Source: Candidatus Cloacimonadota bacterium
Lineage (GTDB): Bacteria; Cloacimonadota; Cloacimonadia; Cloacimonadales; TCS61
DNA: 64,000 nt
Assembly (NCBI GenBank): GCA_021734835.1
Contig: JAIPIH010000001.1
Coordinates: forward strand, 186,001 to 250,000
Direction of reading: 5' to 3'
The notes under the pieces: model-generated
The model's input: only the letters and a program-made list of their open reading frames with translations
The model's database searches: none
Told to the model about the DNA's origin: nothing
Part shown: piece by piece, positions 44,062-53,454 of the stretch
How the letters are laid out: every line of letters starts with the position of its first letter
Numbering within the stretch: the stretch's first letter is position 1
Position numbers and translations under genes: made by a program

Positions 44062-44961
44062 TTACAACAATTTTGAACGTTTTACTAAATACCGCAGCAG
44101 GTTATCTTCAAATGGTGTATCGGTGGAGATAGCGTTATATTCAATTCTGGCTTCGTAGCATTTATCTTTGAGAAATTGTATATTTTTCTGATATACTTTT
44201 TGATAATTCTGCTTAATTTGCCAAGGTGAAACAGCTATTTTCTCTTGCGTTTCCGCATCAATAAATTCTGTGTCTTTATTGAAATTGAAATCTATCTCCT
44301 GCTTATCCTGAATATGGAACAAAATGACTTCATGTTTCTGATGTCGAAAGTGCATTAATCCCCGCATTAACTCTTCAGGATCATCTATCAAATCAGATAT
44401 CAAAATAACAAGTCCTCTCTTTTTTACTCTTTCAGCCAAGGAGTGCAAAACTTTTACGGTGTTTGTTTTATCTTCAGATTTTAAATTATAAAGATGTTTC
44501 AATATGATATTTAAATAAGATCTCATCGAACGGGGAGGTATGAAATTTGTGATGCTATCGGTGAAAGTAAGTAAACCAACTGCATCCTGCTGGGAGATCA
44601 TTAAATAAGCAAGAGCTGAAGCTAAAACCTTGGAATATTCCAGTTTAGAAATATTCCCTGAAGTATAGCTCATTGAGGAACTATGGTCCACAATAATATA
44701 ACTCTTAAGATTGGTCTCTTCCTCATAACGTTTGATATAGTAACGGTTAGTTTTTCCATATATCTTCCAATCTAAGTTCCTTATCGGATCACCCGGATTG
44801 TACTGCCTGTGATCGGAAAATTCAATACTGAAACCATGGTACGGTGATTTATGCAGACCGGTTATAAAACCTTCTACTATGAGCCGTGCACGTAGATTGA
44901 ATTTATCGATCTTAGCGATAAATTCTTCAGTAAGATATTGCATATTCTTATTCGACATCAT
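44062..44961 (-). CDS. DUF58 domain protein (von Willebrand A-like)
   Basis: 299 residues. FSDHRQYNPGDPIRNLDWKI is the DUF58 signature; YIIVDHSSSMSYTSG is a MIDAS-type metal motif (DxSxS). VGLLTFTDSITNFIPPR and GLVILISDLIDD follow the vWA fold. In other genomes these proteins sit beside MoxR AAA ATPases and transglutaminase genes. No MoxR is within the window, which makes this an orphan copy. AGGG lies upstream of ATGATG; either codon could start. Confidence 0.82.
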   Translation of the reverse strand: MMSNKNMQYLTEEFIAKIDKFNLRARLIVEGFITGLHKSPYHGFSIEFSDHRQYNPGDPIRNLDWKIYGKTNRYYIKRYEEETNLKSYIIVDHSSSMSYTSGNISKLEYSKVLASALAYLMISQQDAVGLLTFTDSITNFIPPRSMRSYLNIILKHLYNLKSEDKTNTVKVLHSLAERVKKRGLVILISDLIDDPEELMRGLMHFRHQKHEVILFHIQDKQEIDFNFNKDTEFIDAETQEKIAVSPWQIKQNYQKVYQKNIQFLKDKCYEARIEYNAISTDTPFEDNLLRYLVKRSKLL

Positions 44962-45167
44962 TTTTCCCTGAGCTTATATTTTCACTCTTACAAATCTCAT
45001 AATTAAGCAATAGATTGCAAGGTTTTATAATTAATTTATAGAACATGAATGTCGAATTGTTTTATTGAATGTAATAGAAGCGGCTTTATTTTGTTACCTG
45101 CTGCAATATACATCTTCTTACTTGACAGTAAAGAGTTCATCACATCTTTTTTAAGCGGAGGAACAAA

Positions 45168-46964
45168 ATGAGAAGTGTAAAAGAAATTGATTTAAAAGCT
45201 CTAATAGAAAACAGGCAATATTTCCCATCTCCGGAAGCTTGGGAAGATCAGATTCTCTATTTTTTACTGGCTGATAGATTCTCCAATGGACAGGAAAGAG
45301 ACCTTTACGATCCAAAGCAAGATTATGAGAAGGCACTTCGGGATGAAAAAACTACTAAAGCCTGGCAAGAATTTGGCGATCAATGGAATGGCGGTAACCT
45401 CCGGGGGATCAAAAGTAAAATTGGTTATCTAAAAACTCTTGGTATTACTGCGATTTGGATCAGCCCATTATTCAAACAGGTAGCATTTGAAGATTCCTAT
45501 CACGGCTACGGCATTCAAAATTTTTTGGAAATTGATCCGCATCTCGGAACTAAAGAAGATCTGAAGGATTTGGTGGAGGAAGCTCATGAACATGGAATCT
45601 ATATTATACTTGATATAATTTTAAACCACACAGGCAATGTGTTTCGTTACGTAACAAATGAAGCTAAATACAATGGAAATGAATTTCCAGTGCAGGCTTT
45701 TCATGACCAGAATGGTGAGCCTACAATTCCATTCGATAATATAGATTTTGATAATATCTGGCCAAATGGAGGGATTTGGCCGCAGGAATTGATGCGGTTA
45801 GATACTTTTTCCAGAAAAGGGGAAATTGTCAATTGGGATAATAGTCCAGAATATTTAGAAGGAGATTTTTTTTCACTTAAAAATATTAATACAGGTCATG
45901 GCGAGTATAATAACTACCAACCTTCTAATGCTTTGAAGGTCCTGACTGAATGTTTCAAGTATTGGATCGCCTTTGCTGATCTGGACGGTTTTCGTCTCGA
46001 TACAGTTAAACATCTTGAAGCAGGGGCTACTCGTTATTTTGTACGAGAGATTCATGAATTTACTGAAACTATCGGGAAAAATAATTTTTATGTGATCGGA
46101 GAGATAACCGGAGGATTTGAATTTGCGATAAACTCTCTGCAAAAAACCGGTATTGACGCAGCTTTAGGGATTAATAGGATTCCGGAAAAATTGGAAAATG
46201 TAGCAAAAGGATATCTTGATCCCATAGAATTTTTTTCTTTATATAAAAATTCTGAACTGCTTGGCGAAGAAGAATATAGCTGGTATAAAGACAATGTCGT
46301 GACCATGTTTGATGATCATGATATGGTAACACAATCCGGTTTTAAAAGTCGCTTCTGTGCTGATAAAACAACTGCTCCGCTTTTATTGAATGCACTTTTC
46401 TTAAATCTGATGTCACCTGGTATTCCTTGTATCTATTATGGAACCGAACAAGGATTCGATGGCAGCGGTGAGGGTGATAAATATGTTCGGGAAGCGATGT
46501 TTGGCGGAAATTTTGGTGCTTTCCGAACTCATGGTAAACATTTCTTTCAAGAACAGCATCCTGTTTTTTTAGAGTTAGCTAAGATAATAGCCATCCGAAA
46601 AGCTAATTTAGCTCTCAAACAGGGTCGCTTATACCAGCGGGAAATATCCTATAACCAGAAAGATTTTGCTCTTCCCCATAAAATTGGAAAAGAGCGACAC
46701 ACTGGAATAATTGTATGGTCTCGAATTATTAGTGATGAGGAAATAATTCTAGCTGTAAATTGTGATATGGAAAAGGATCGTGAAGTAGACGCTATTCTTG
46801 ATAATACTCTGCATCATGTTGATGAAGAGTTTGAATGTAATTATTCTTCTCAGTCAGCTCAGATTGGGAGTATTGTTAAATTAAATCAAGTAATGGATAA
46901 AAAAGTTATAAGCTTAAAAGTACCGCAAAGTGGTTGTGTCGTCTATAAAAAAAAGGACAATTAA
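45168..46964 (+). CDS. GH13 alpha-amylase family enzyme, cytoplasmic
   Basis: 598 residues. The (beta/alpha)8 barrel starts ILYFLLADRFSNGQERD. IILDIILNHTG (conserved Asn-His), DLDGFRLDTVKHLE (nucleophile Asp), YVIGEITGGF (acid Glu) and TMFDDHDMVTQSG (third Asp) give a complete catalytic set. A C-terminal beta domain follows. No signal peptide is present, so it acts on cytoplasmic glucans or maltodextrin. GGAGG lies 6 bases before the ATG, and a TTGACA 45 bases upstream may be its -35. Confidence 0.88.
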   Translation: MRSVKEIDLKALIENRQYFPSPEAWEDQILYFLLADRFSNGQERDLYDPKQDYEKALRDEKTTKAWQEFGDQWNGGNLRGIKSKIGYLKTLGITAIWISPLFKQVAFEDSYHGYGIQNFLEIDPHLGTKEDLKDLVEEAHEHGIYIILDIILNHTGNVFRYVTNEAKYNGNEFPVQAFHDQNGEPTIPFDNIDFDNIWPNGGIWPQELMRLDTFSRKGEIVNWDNSPEYLEGDFFSLKNINTGHGEYNNYQPSNALKVLTECFKYWIAFADLDGFRLDTVKHLEAGATRYFVREIHEFTETIGKNNFYVIGEITGGFEFAINSLQKTGIDAALGINRIPEKLENVAKGYLDPIEFFSLYKNSELLGEEEYSWYKDNVVTMFDDHDMVTQSGFKSRFCADKTTAPLLLNALFLNLMSPGIPCIYYGTEQGFDGSGEGDKYVREAMFGGNFGAFRTHGKHFFQEQHPVFLELAKIIAIRKANLALKQGRLYQREISYNQKDFALPHKIGKERHTGIIVWSRIISDEEIILAVNCDMEKDREVDAILDNTLHHVDEEFECNYSSQSAQIGSIVKLNQVMDKKVISLKVPQSGCVVYKKKDN

Positions 46965-46990
46965 ATCCCCGATAATATTTGAAGGCTGGA

Positions 46991-47019
46991 AAATAATTAT
47001 TAAAACTAATTATTTTTTT
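46991..47019 (+). terminator. Probable terminator after the amylase gene
   Basis: AAATAATTA (46991-46999) pairs perfectly with TAATTATTT (47007-47015) around a 7-base loop and is followed directly by a T-run. The stem is AT-only, so it is weak. It overlaps the end of the small minus-strand gene. Confidence 0.45.
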
Positions 47020-47195
47020 CTTTCTTTTTTTGTCCCAGCAATGATCGCTAGTGGGAATAGTATAACATAAGCTATTATTAGCAGTACAGGAGAAATAGTT
47101 TTATCTCCCGTTCCCATAACTATATAACCGGCAACAGTTGTTAAAATTGCAATTATTAACAGAGTAACATTAGTTCTATTAAAAACAAATTTCAT
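47010..47195 (-). CDS. Small two-helix membrane protein, DUF3098-like
   Basis: 61 residues. The N-terminal NRTNVTLLIIAILTTVAGYI and VLLIIAYVILFPLAIIAG helices, with GYIVMGTGDK between, resemble DUF3098 family proteins of Bacteroidetes-type bacteria; the match is by pattern only. The C-terminus is a basic tail (KKERKK). It is 9 bases downstream of the TPR lipoprotein gene. Confidence 0.55.
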   Translation of the reverse strand: MKFVFNRTNVTLLIIAILTTVAGYIVMGTGDKTISPVLLIIAYVILFPLAIIAGTKKERKK

Positions 47196-47204
47196 CTTTG
47201 CTCC

Positions 47205-49070
47205 TTATTTTTCCTTTAATCTTTCTTTAGAAAATTTGACTGCTGCCTGTTCATCGTCTAATTCAAGGGCAAGTTTAAAATATTCTCCCGCTTTCTTTTT
47301 TTCATTCAAACTGTAATATATTTCTCCAATATGATAAGCAATTTCACTGTTGAGCACCTTTTTTGATAAGGGAATCTTCATCGCCTCCAATGCCTGCTCA
47401 AATTTATGTTGTTTAAAATACAACCAAGCCAGACTATCCCAGATCATCTCGTTGTCGGGTAAAATTGATAACGCCTTTCTCAGATAAATTGAGGCAACAT
47501 CATATTTATCCTCAATTTCATATTTTGCTATTAGATAACCTATTGTATTAAGCAGATCGGGATTTTCCGGATAAAGATCAATTCCAATTTCCAGAAGATC
47601 AAGTAAATTCTGTTTTGTATCATAAGTCTCTCCCAAAAAAGAACAAGTGAGAAAGATAGAAACATCGGGTTTAGGATTGAGAGTAATTTCTTCTTTTAGC
47701 AGTTCATAAGCTAGTGAATCCCGGCCGATAGTCATCAACATTCCGGCTATAATTTTATTCATTTCAGTATCTTCTACATCTGGTAAGAGGATTTTTGCAC
47801 GACCAACATTACTGGTATTCTGCAAAATTGCAAGAGCTACTGTATATTCCAATTCATTTTGGCTGATAAATTCATTAGAAAGTCGGCTTAAAAACTCCAT
47901 AGCGAGAACTTTTTCATCAAAATCAGTGTAGAAAATTCCTAATAACAGATCGCCTTTTTCCGGTGAGACCTCTTGAAATTGAGAGAATAATTGTAATATT
48001 TTAGATTTTTTTTCAGGATTAGCTCGTAATTTATTGTCTATAAAATAAGCTAACATAGCTTGTACATCATTTGATTTACCAAGATAATTTAGTGCCATAT
48101 CGAAGTCATTAATAGAAAGATAAAGATCGGCTAAGCTACAAAAAAATGAAGGTTTGAACTCTTCTGCAATTTCTCCGGATTCTTCTATGATCAAGCCAGC
48201 TTGAATTCCCGTAATGTATTCTTGTAGTTTTATCGCTGAATAAAATAGATATTTAACACTATCATAACTATTAAATTCGAAGCAAAGATCTTTATTCTCA
48301 ACGACTTTGTTATATCTTTGCTGATTGAAGTAATTTCCGATCAGGTAAGTAAATAAAGGCTCTGAGAGCGTTCTATCTTGATCAATGTGAGACTGGATCA
48401 ATTCTAAGATCATATCTTTTGAACCTACTTTTTCGTGCATCCTTATCAGGGATGTTAAAGCAGCTTCATTTTGCCACTTTTTGTAGGCTCGCTCAAGAAT
48501 TTCAAAACTGCCGGGAGGATCATACTCATGAATTTGTTCCGCAATATTTAGTACGAGTTGCTCATTGTCCCAGGGCATTTTTATAGCTTTCTCTAAAAGT
48601 TGTTTTTGAGTTTTATTCTCTGTTTTGAGGAGAAAATAATAATATTCAAAAAGGTTGTTCATGTTAGGTTCAGTATTGATCGCTTTTTTATAGAATTTTT
48701 CAGCAAGATTATATTGTTCTGCATCATAATAGGCATTAGCGATAATATAAAATATTTTTTCTGAAATTACACCTGCTTTTGCGAATGCATCTCCAACCTT
48801 GATAACATCTTTGTTTGCAGAAGGTTCAAAAACAGTTTTTAAAGCCAGAGATTGCAAATATATCTCTTTTAAATATACATTATTAGAATCTGCTGCTACA
48901 GCATTCCCGTAAAGTTTAATTGCATTTTCCAAATCGTGCTGATGTAAAGCTTCTTGAGCCAATAAGAAATTTGTTTCAGAGATGAAATTAGGTTCTGATT
49001 TTACATTTTTATTAATTGCACAACCAATAAAAATTATTGGTAGAAGCAAATAGCAAAGACTTTTATTCAT
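47205..49070 (-). CDS. TPR-repeat lipoprotein
   Basis: 621 residues. The signal and lipobox are in CYLLLPIIFIGC. Tetratricopeptide repeats run through the length, clearest at EALHQHDLENAIKLYGNAVA, QYNLAEKFYKKAINTEPN and near the end (KFEQALEAMKIPL, KKKAGEYFKLALELDDEQAA). It is likely a protein-binding scaffold on the periplasmic side of a membrane. It stops 4 bases after the barrel gene, so the two belong together. Confidence 0.82.
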   Translation of the reverse strand: MNKSLCYLLLPIIFIGCAINKNVKSEPNFISETNFLLAQEALHQHDLENAIKLYGNAVAADSNNVYLKEIYLQSLALKTVFEPSANKDVIKVGDAFAKAGVISEKIFYIIANAYYDAEQYNLAEKFYKKAINTEPNMNNLFEYYYFLLKTENKTQKQLLEKAIKMPWDNEQLVLNIAEQIHEYDPPGSFEILERAYKKWQNEAALTSLIRMHEKVGSKDMILELIQSHIDQDRTLSEPLFTYLIGNYFNQQRYNKVVENKDLCFEFNSYDSVKYLFYSAIKLQEYITGIQAGLIIEESGEIAEEFKPSFFCSLADLYLSINDFDMALNYLGKSNDVQAMLAYFIDNKLRANPEKKSKILQLFSQFQEVSPEKGDLLLGIFYTDFDEKVLAMEFLSRLSNEFISQNELEYTVALAILQNTSNVGRAKILLPDVEDTEMNKIIAGMLMTIGRDSLAYELLKEEITLNPKPDVSIFLTCSFLGETYDTKQNLLDLLEIGIDLYPENPDLLNTIGYLIAKYEIEDKYDVASIYLRKALSILPDNEMIWDSLAWLYFKQHKFEQALEAMKIPLSKKVLNSEIAYHIGEIYYSLNEKKKAGEYFKLALELDDEQAAVKFSKERLKEK

Positions 49071-49074
49071 ATAC

Positions 49075-49803
49075 CTAAAATGTCATATTATAGAGTAGAG
49101 TTATGGTTCTATCGCAGCCTTGAGTTGAAATACGATTAAGCATCAGATCATAAAAGGATATTTTAAGAATAAGTGATTCCGTAAAATGTAAATCTAAAGA
49201 AGCATTAAAAAAACCTCTGCCTTTTACGAGATCTGCCTCGTTATCATTCCATCCTGTATCATATTCTGCCAATAATACGACCATATCTCCAAGAGTTTTA
49301 TCAAAACCAAAGAAAAGGTTTGGTTCATCATCACTATCTTCATCTTCCAGACTATAATTGATTCCGCCATGAACACCAAGATTGCCAAAGAAGAAAAAAT
49401 TCTTGCTTAGAGATAAATATACGCCTTTAGACTTAATATCATACCTGCTGTCATTATAGTTGCCATGTCCTTGTGAATCGTAACCAAGAGCGACTGCAGG
49501 CAGCTGAATATTTTCATCTAGAACTCTGAGTTTAGCATTGAATTCAACTCTGTCGTGCCAGAGAGGCTCAGCATCTCCGACAATTTGTTCAGCTCCGTAA
49601 TTTACTCCGAACATAAAGCGGGGGAAAAGTCCTACTTTTGTACCTATCAATAAACCGTTATTTTTATATATTTTTGCTGATATTTCAGCTTCACCCTGCT
49701 GCAAAATTCCGGCTGTCGGTGCATCTATTAGTGTATTCAATTCAAAGGCAAAAACACTCGTAGAAATAATTAGCAGAATTATCAAAAAACTTATCTTATT
49801 CAT
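49075..49803 (-). CDS. Outer-membrane beta-barrel protein, YjbH-like
   Basis: 242 residues with signal peptide KISFLIILLIISTSVFA. The mature start LNTLIDAPTAGILQQGEAEI resembles YjbH-type 'TPTAGxL..G' barrels. Amphipathic strands follow (FMFGVNYGAEQIVGD, LPAVALGYDSQGHG, VYLSLSKNFFFFGN). The last residue is Phe, typical for Bam-assembled barrels. Probably works with the adjacent TPR lipoprotein; function unknown. Confidence 0.7.
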   Translation of the reverse strand: MNKISFLIILLIISTSVFAFELNTLIDAPTAGILQQGEAEISAKIYKNNGLLIGTKVGLFPRFMFGVNYGAEQIVGDAEPLWHDRVEFNAKLRVLDENIQLPAVALGYDSQGHGNYNDSRYDIKSKGVYLSLSKNFFFFGNLGVHGGINYSLEDEDSDDEPNLFFGFDKTLGDMVVLLAEYDTGWNDNEADLVKGRGFFNASLDLHFTESLILKISFYDLMLNRISTQGCDRTITLLYNMTF

Positions 49804-49817
49804 AATTTTCTCCTTAA

Positions 49818-50873
49818 TTAATCTGATTTAAGTTTCAAAGTATTACTTATAATTTCTAATTCATAAAGAGCTTCCAACTTTTCTCCATCAGGATAATACA
49901 CAACATTATCGATCAAAAATGTTATCTCCTTTGTTTCATCATAAAAAGCAACGGTTTGAAACGCACCGCCAACTGCATGCTTTCTATTTTGCCAACGACC
50001 GGATAAGCGCCATCCTTTATTTCCGGATTGTTCATATCTCTCCATATTTACATCTTTTGCTAAAAACTCATCTTCATCATAATATTTCCAACTAAGTAAC
50101 TTACGTGTTTCTCTGAGCCATTCCCTGCTAAAATCATTTTTTTTCATTGGACTATAATACACCGAGATATATCTGTCGGGTTTATTTCTCAGCCGTGCAA
50201 TGAATGAAATAAAATTATTTGCTGTATCATTTTTGTAAAGCACATAATTCGTCGGCAACCTAAGTGACCAGGGAAATGCTTTGAATCTTTCTGCGGAATA
50301 AACCGGAGTCTTGTACACCTGGTCTCTGATCCGGTTAAAGAGTTTATTATGGAAAAGTTCGAAAATATTATGTGATTGTAAAATGTTGAATTTCAAAAGA
50401 TCCGGTTCATTGTGTCCTAAAATGAAGAGAACAAATTGGTCATTTGCCCAGACGTTATCTTTGGAATACATGCCAACTAATTCCCTTTGGATTTCTGTCT
50501 CTACTTGTTTTCCCATAATCTTTCTTAGATACGTTGAAACTTCATCGTCTGATGCTAAATTACAAAAAAAGATCAAATTATTGAATTTATAAAAGTTATC
50601 TAAATTTTCTAAAGGAGCTCTTTTAACAACGAATACTTTTTCATTCTCTGTTGTAAAACGAACTCTCTCTAGAGTTTTTTTCAAATGATTTTCTGCGTAT
50701 TTCCAAACATTATCATCAGCAAAAACATAGATTGTTTGTCTGTGCCCCCACGACATTGGCTTGGAAGGATCGATCGTTTTGTTTATTGTTCTAATTTTAT
50801 TATCATTATTATTGCAGCCAGCATTCAGGCTAAGGGTGATCATTAAGAATAGTAGTTTTGTAAAGATATTCAA
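49818..50873 (-). CDS. DUF4837 family lipoprotein
   Basis: 351 residues. The lipobox is in MITLSLNAGC. GHRQTIYVFADDNVWK, the central LRLPTNYVLYKND and GWRLSGRWQNRKHAVGGAFQ, VAFYDE, then VYYPDGEKLEALYELEII follow the DUF4837 pattern known from Bacteroidetes. Function unknown. The start is a TTG overlapping the pgsA stop (TTGA), with AGGTG 5 bases upstream, so it is coupled to pgsA. Confidence 0.72.
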   Translation of the reverse strand: MNIFTKLLFLMITLSLNAGCNNNDNKIRTINKTIDPSKPMSWGHRQTIYVFADDNVWKYAENHLKKTLERVRFTTENEKVFVVKRAPLENLDNFYKFNNLIFFCNLASDDEVSTYLRKIMGKQVETEIQRELVGMYSKDNVWANDQFVLFILGHNEPDLLKFNILQSHNIFELFHNKLFNRIRDQVYKTPVYSAERFKAFPWSLRLPTNYVLYKNDTANNFISFIARLRNKPDRYISVYYSPMKKNDFSREWLRETRKLLSWKYYDEDEFLAKDVNMERYEQSGNKGWRLSGRWQNRKHAVGGAFQTVAFYDETKEITFLIDNVVYYPDGEKLEALYELEIISNTLKLKSD

Positions 50874-51457
50874 TGGTCACCTCGTTGTTTTTTTCCAAGG
50901 AAATAAGATATTCCGGATATAATAGTTACAAATGCAACGATCCAAAAGAAAATATTGAACCAAAACTGAAACTTACTATGATATTCAGGTTTTAGAGGAA
51001 CAGGTATTAGAGGAAAAAGAATTGAGTAATACACCAGAGCGGAGATTATACTTGTCATTTGAAAAGCAGTTTTAATTTTTCCCCAGATATTCGCAGAAAC
51101 ATATATTTTTTTTATGGTGTAATGCTGCCGTAATAGTGATATGATTATTTCTCTCGCTAAAATGATATAAAAAACATACACACTCATCATTTCCAAGGGT
51201 TTCTGGACAAGAGCATAAAAGGCAAGTAATATGAGCAATTTATCTGCAAATGGATCCATGATTTTACCGAAATTTGTAACAACTTCAAATTTACGAGCAA
51301 GCAATCCATCAAAAATATCTGTGATGCTAGCAAGAATAAATACTATAGTTGCCCATAAATAATTATAAGTTCCATCATAATAGTAAACCAGCCAAAAAAA
51401 CACTGGCACCAGCAAAATTCTTAAAAGTGTTAATGAATTTGGAATATATTTTTTCAT
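50870..51457 (-). CDS. pgsA: CDP-diacylglycerol--glycerol-3-phosphate 3-phosphatidyltransferase
   Basis: 195 residues with about five membrane helices. The CDP-alcohol phosphotransferase motif is complete: TDIFDGLLARKF, then TNFGKIMDPFADK, i.e. DxxDGxxARx8Gx3Dx3D. IPNSLTLLRILLVPVF is the family's N-terminus. It makes phosphatidylglycerol phosphate. It overlaps both neighbours by four bases (ATGA and TTGA). Confidence 0.9.
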   Translation of the reverse strand: MKKYIPNSLTLLRILLVPVFFWLVYYYDGTYNYLWATIVFILASITDIFDGLLARKFEVVTNFGKIMDPFADKLLILLAFYALVQKPLEMMSVYVFYIILAREIIISLLRQHYTIKKIYVSANIWGKIKTAFQMTSIISALVYYSILFPLIPVPLKPEYHSKFQFWFNIFFWIVAFVTIISGISYFLGKKQRGDH

Positions 51458-52236
51458 TTTAAACTTTTTCTTAAAATAATTCTGGTTACGGTATAGCTAA
51501 ATATCAAAGTTATCAACTCTAATACGAACAATCTAAAATCGATCGCAACTTTGAGTAAATTAAAATATCTCAAAGTATAATAAGCTAGTAAATTTAAGAT
51601 GATTGGGATCGTGCAGAGCAGTAATGTATTGAACAAAAATTGTCTTTTTCTTTTTCCAGGATAGCCTCCGGCAGAATAGTAGATCTTCCAAAATTTACTA
51701 CTTTTCATAGCAAAATGAATTCTGAGAAAAATTGAAATAAAAATTGTAAAGATCAGACAAAAGCCAAAACCTGTAATATAACCTTTAGTTAGAACCAATA
51801 ATTTATTTTGATGTTTCTCCCAGCTGGCATTATCATGATAATAGATTACTGAAGGTGAATAACCCAGCAATGTTCTTTCTAATTCCTTTTTTTGGAGTTC
51901 GTTGAATTCTTCACCTTTAAACCGTAACTCCATAGCTGTTGGAAGTATATAACTGCTTAATATTTCAGTATTTTGCTCTAAATCATATTCTCTAATCAAG
52001 GTTTGAGCAATTACTGAATCCTGGATAATTGTGATATTTTCAATAAAAGAATAAGTATCAAGATTATCTTTTAATTGTATTAATGTTTCTTCTTGCATGG
52101 AAAGTATGATCATGGGCGAGGAAGATATATTATCATAATGTTCTTCTTTTTGAAGTTCAAAGCCAACAAATAACATATTCCAAGCCAGTATGATAAGGAA
52201 GACCATGCTAATTTGAAAAAACATTCCCTTTTTCAC
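51454..52236 (-). CDS. FtsX-like membrane protein (divergent)
   Basis: 260 residues with FtsX topology. One N-terminal helix (FFQISMVFLIILAWNMLFVG) is followed by a ~125-residue periplasmic domain and three C-terminal helices (ITGFGFCLIFTIFISIFLRI, LLLCTIPIILNLLAYYTL, FVLELITLIFSYTVTRI). The cytoplasmic loop AGGYPGKRKRQFLF replaces the usual 'GATxxFIrxPF'. The GTG start overlaps the ATPase gene's stop (GTGA). The partner ATPase lacks catalytic residues, so the complex may be a scaffold and not a motor. Confidence 0.7.
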   Translation of the reverse strand: MKKGMFFQISMVFLIILAWNMLFVGFELQKEEHYDNISSSPMIILSMQEETLIQLKDNLDTYSFIENITIIQDSVIAQTLIREYDLEQNTEILSSYILPTAMELRFKGEEFNELQKKELERTLLGYSPSVIYYHDNASWEKHQNKLLVLTKGYITGFGFCLIFTIFISIFLRIHFAMKSSKFWKIYYSAGGYPGKRKRQFLFNTLLLCTIPIILNLLAYYTLRYFNLLKVAIDFRLFVLELITLIFSYTVTRIILRKSLK

Positions 52237-52850
52237 AGTTTAACCACTCTATGTTCCTGGACTCTGTAATGAACATCCAGAATGTCCAGTTTTCGTTTAG
52301 ATGTGGCGATTAATGATGTTCCACCATGTATTGCAAAATTAGATATATCCATTGCCTTAACCAAATTTTTATCATCAAAATAATTATCGAGATCGTCAAT
52401 GAGTATGATTTGAGGAAGTTGGATGACAGCCCGGATCAACTCAATAAATTTCATAGCTGAGGATGATAGATTTTTCACCTTATCGCCTATCTTATCACTT
52501 AGATTAGCCGTTTTGCAAAATTCAAGGATCTTTTGTTTTTGTCTGGTTGTAACTTGTGATAATGGGATTGTAATATTTTTCCAAACTGTTTCGTCTGGAA
52601 GCAAATGAAAATTATTATCTATCAAGATAGTCTTTTTTTTCTTTTTATAAAAACTTAAGGGCTTATCTTTGATCAGGATATTTCCACCAAAATTTTTATA
52701 TTCGCCATGTACAGCTGCTAAAAAAAGTGACCTGCCGGTATCGTTATCTCCAAATAGATTCACTCTCATACCGCTTCCAATGATCATATCACTTATCAAC
52801 ATTATCTTTTCATTTCCCCTATTTATCGAAAACCCTTCAATCTTAAGCAT
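52233..52850 (-). CDS. FtsE-like ABC ATPase with degenerate catalytic motifs
   Basis: 205 residues. The segment FHLLPDETVWKNITIPL matches the FtsE Q-loop region closely. Key residues are altered: P-loop GDNDTGRS (34-41) has Asp for Gly37 and Arg for the Lys; the Q-loop Gln is Asn79; the signature is LSSSA (128-132) instead of LSGGQ; Walker B is ILIDD with Asp153 for the catalytic Glu; the H-loop His is Ser184. ATP hydrolysis is therefore unlikely, though binding may remain. GGAG lies 8 bases before the ATG; the gene overlaps trmN6 by 8 bases. Confidence 0.8.
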   Translation of the reverse strand: MLKIEGFSINRGNEKIMLISDMIIGSGMRVNLFGDNDTGRSLFLAAVHGEYKNFGGNILIKDKPLSFYKKKKKTILIDNNFHLLPDETVWKNITIPLSQVTTRQKQKILEFCKTANLSDKIGDKVKNLSSSAMKFIELIRAVIQLPQIILIDDLDNYFDDKNLVKAMDISNFAIHGGTSLIATSKRKLDILDVHYRVQEHRVVKL

Positions 52851-53451
52851 GCATGAACTCCAAAAGCATTTTTTCCTTATTTTCTCTTTTAAGAAAAAAT
52901 TTCTTCTTTGGTTTCAGGTCAACTTTTTTTGCATAAATCTTAATATCTTTCCATCTTACTGACGGATACAATATAAAAGCAGAACCTGTTTTTTTCAAAT
53001 TATATTTTATATTTTCCAAAACATCCGGCATTTTACAAGTAATTTCATGGCGGGAGATCGCTCTCTCTTTATTAGGACTTGATCTGCCCTTCCTGCTTGG
53101 AAAATAGGGTGGATTAGATACTATAAGATCATATTTTTCGGGGGGTCTGTATTCTCTCAGATCGGCTTCCATGAAGACTGGCATAGTATCTGTAAGTTTT
53201 GCATTATCCCTGCTGAGTTCAACCAAATGTTTTTGTATCTCTATACCTTCGATTTCCCACTTGGGGTTATAATGGGCTAACATAATGGAAATGATCCCGT
53301 TTCCGCTTCCCAATTCCAGCATTGTTAGTTCTTCCTTGATCACCTGATCTCTTATTGTTTTGACGATAAAAGCAGTATCGGTTGTGACTGATTGACCGTG
53401 AATCGTTTGATAAATTGTTTTATTAAACGGTAATTTCACAGGGGTCAACAT
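52843..53451 (-). CDS. tRNA1(Val) A37 N6-methyltransferase TrmN6-like
   Basis: 202 residues. The SAM motif is MLELGSGNGIISIMLAH; the catalytic IVSNPPYFP (NPPY, N6-adenine type) and GRSSPNKERAISRHEITC are typical of TrmN6. It would methylate A37 of a tRNA. It lies 3 bases after the dut stop and overlaps the FtsE-like start, in an operon otherwise concerned with the envelope. Confidence 0.82.
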   Translation of the reverse strand: MLTPVKLPFNKTIYQTIHGQSVTTDTAFIVKTIRDQVIKEELTMLELGSGNGIISIMLAHYNPKWEIEGIEIQKHLVELSRDNAKLTDTMPVFMEADLREYRPPEKYDLIVSNPPYFPSRKGRSSPNKERAISRHEITCKMPDVLENIKYNLKKTGSAFILYPSVRWKDIKIYAKKVDLKPKKKFFLKRENKEKMLLEFMHA

Positions 53452-53454
53452 GAT

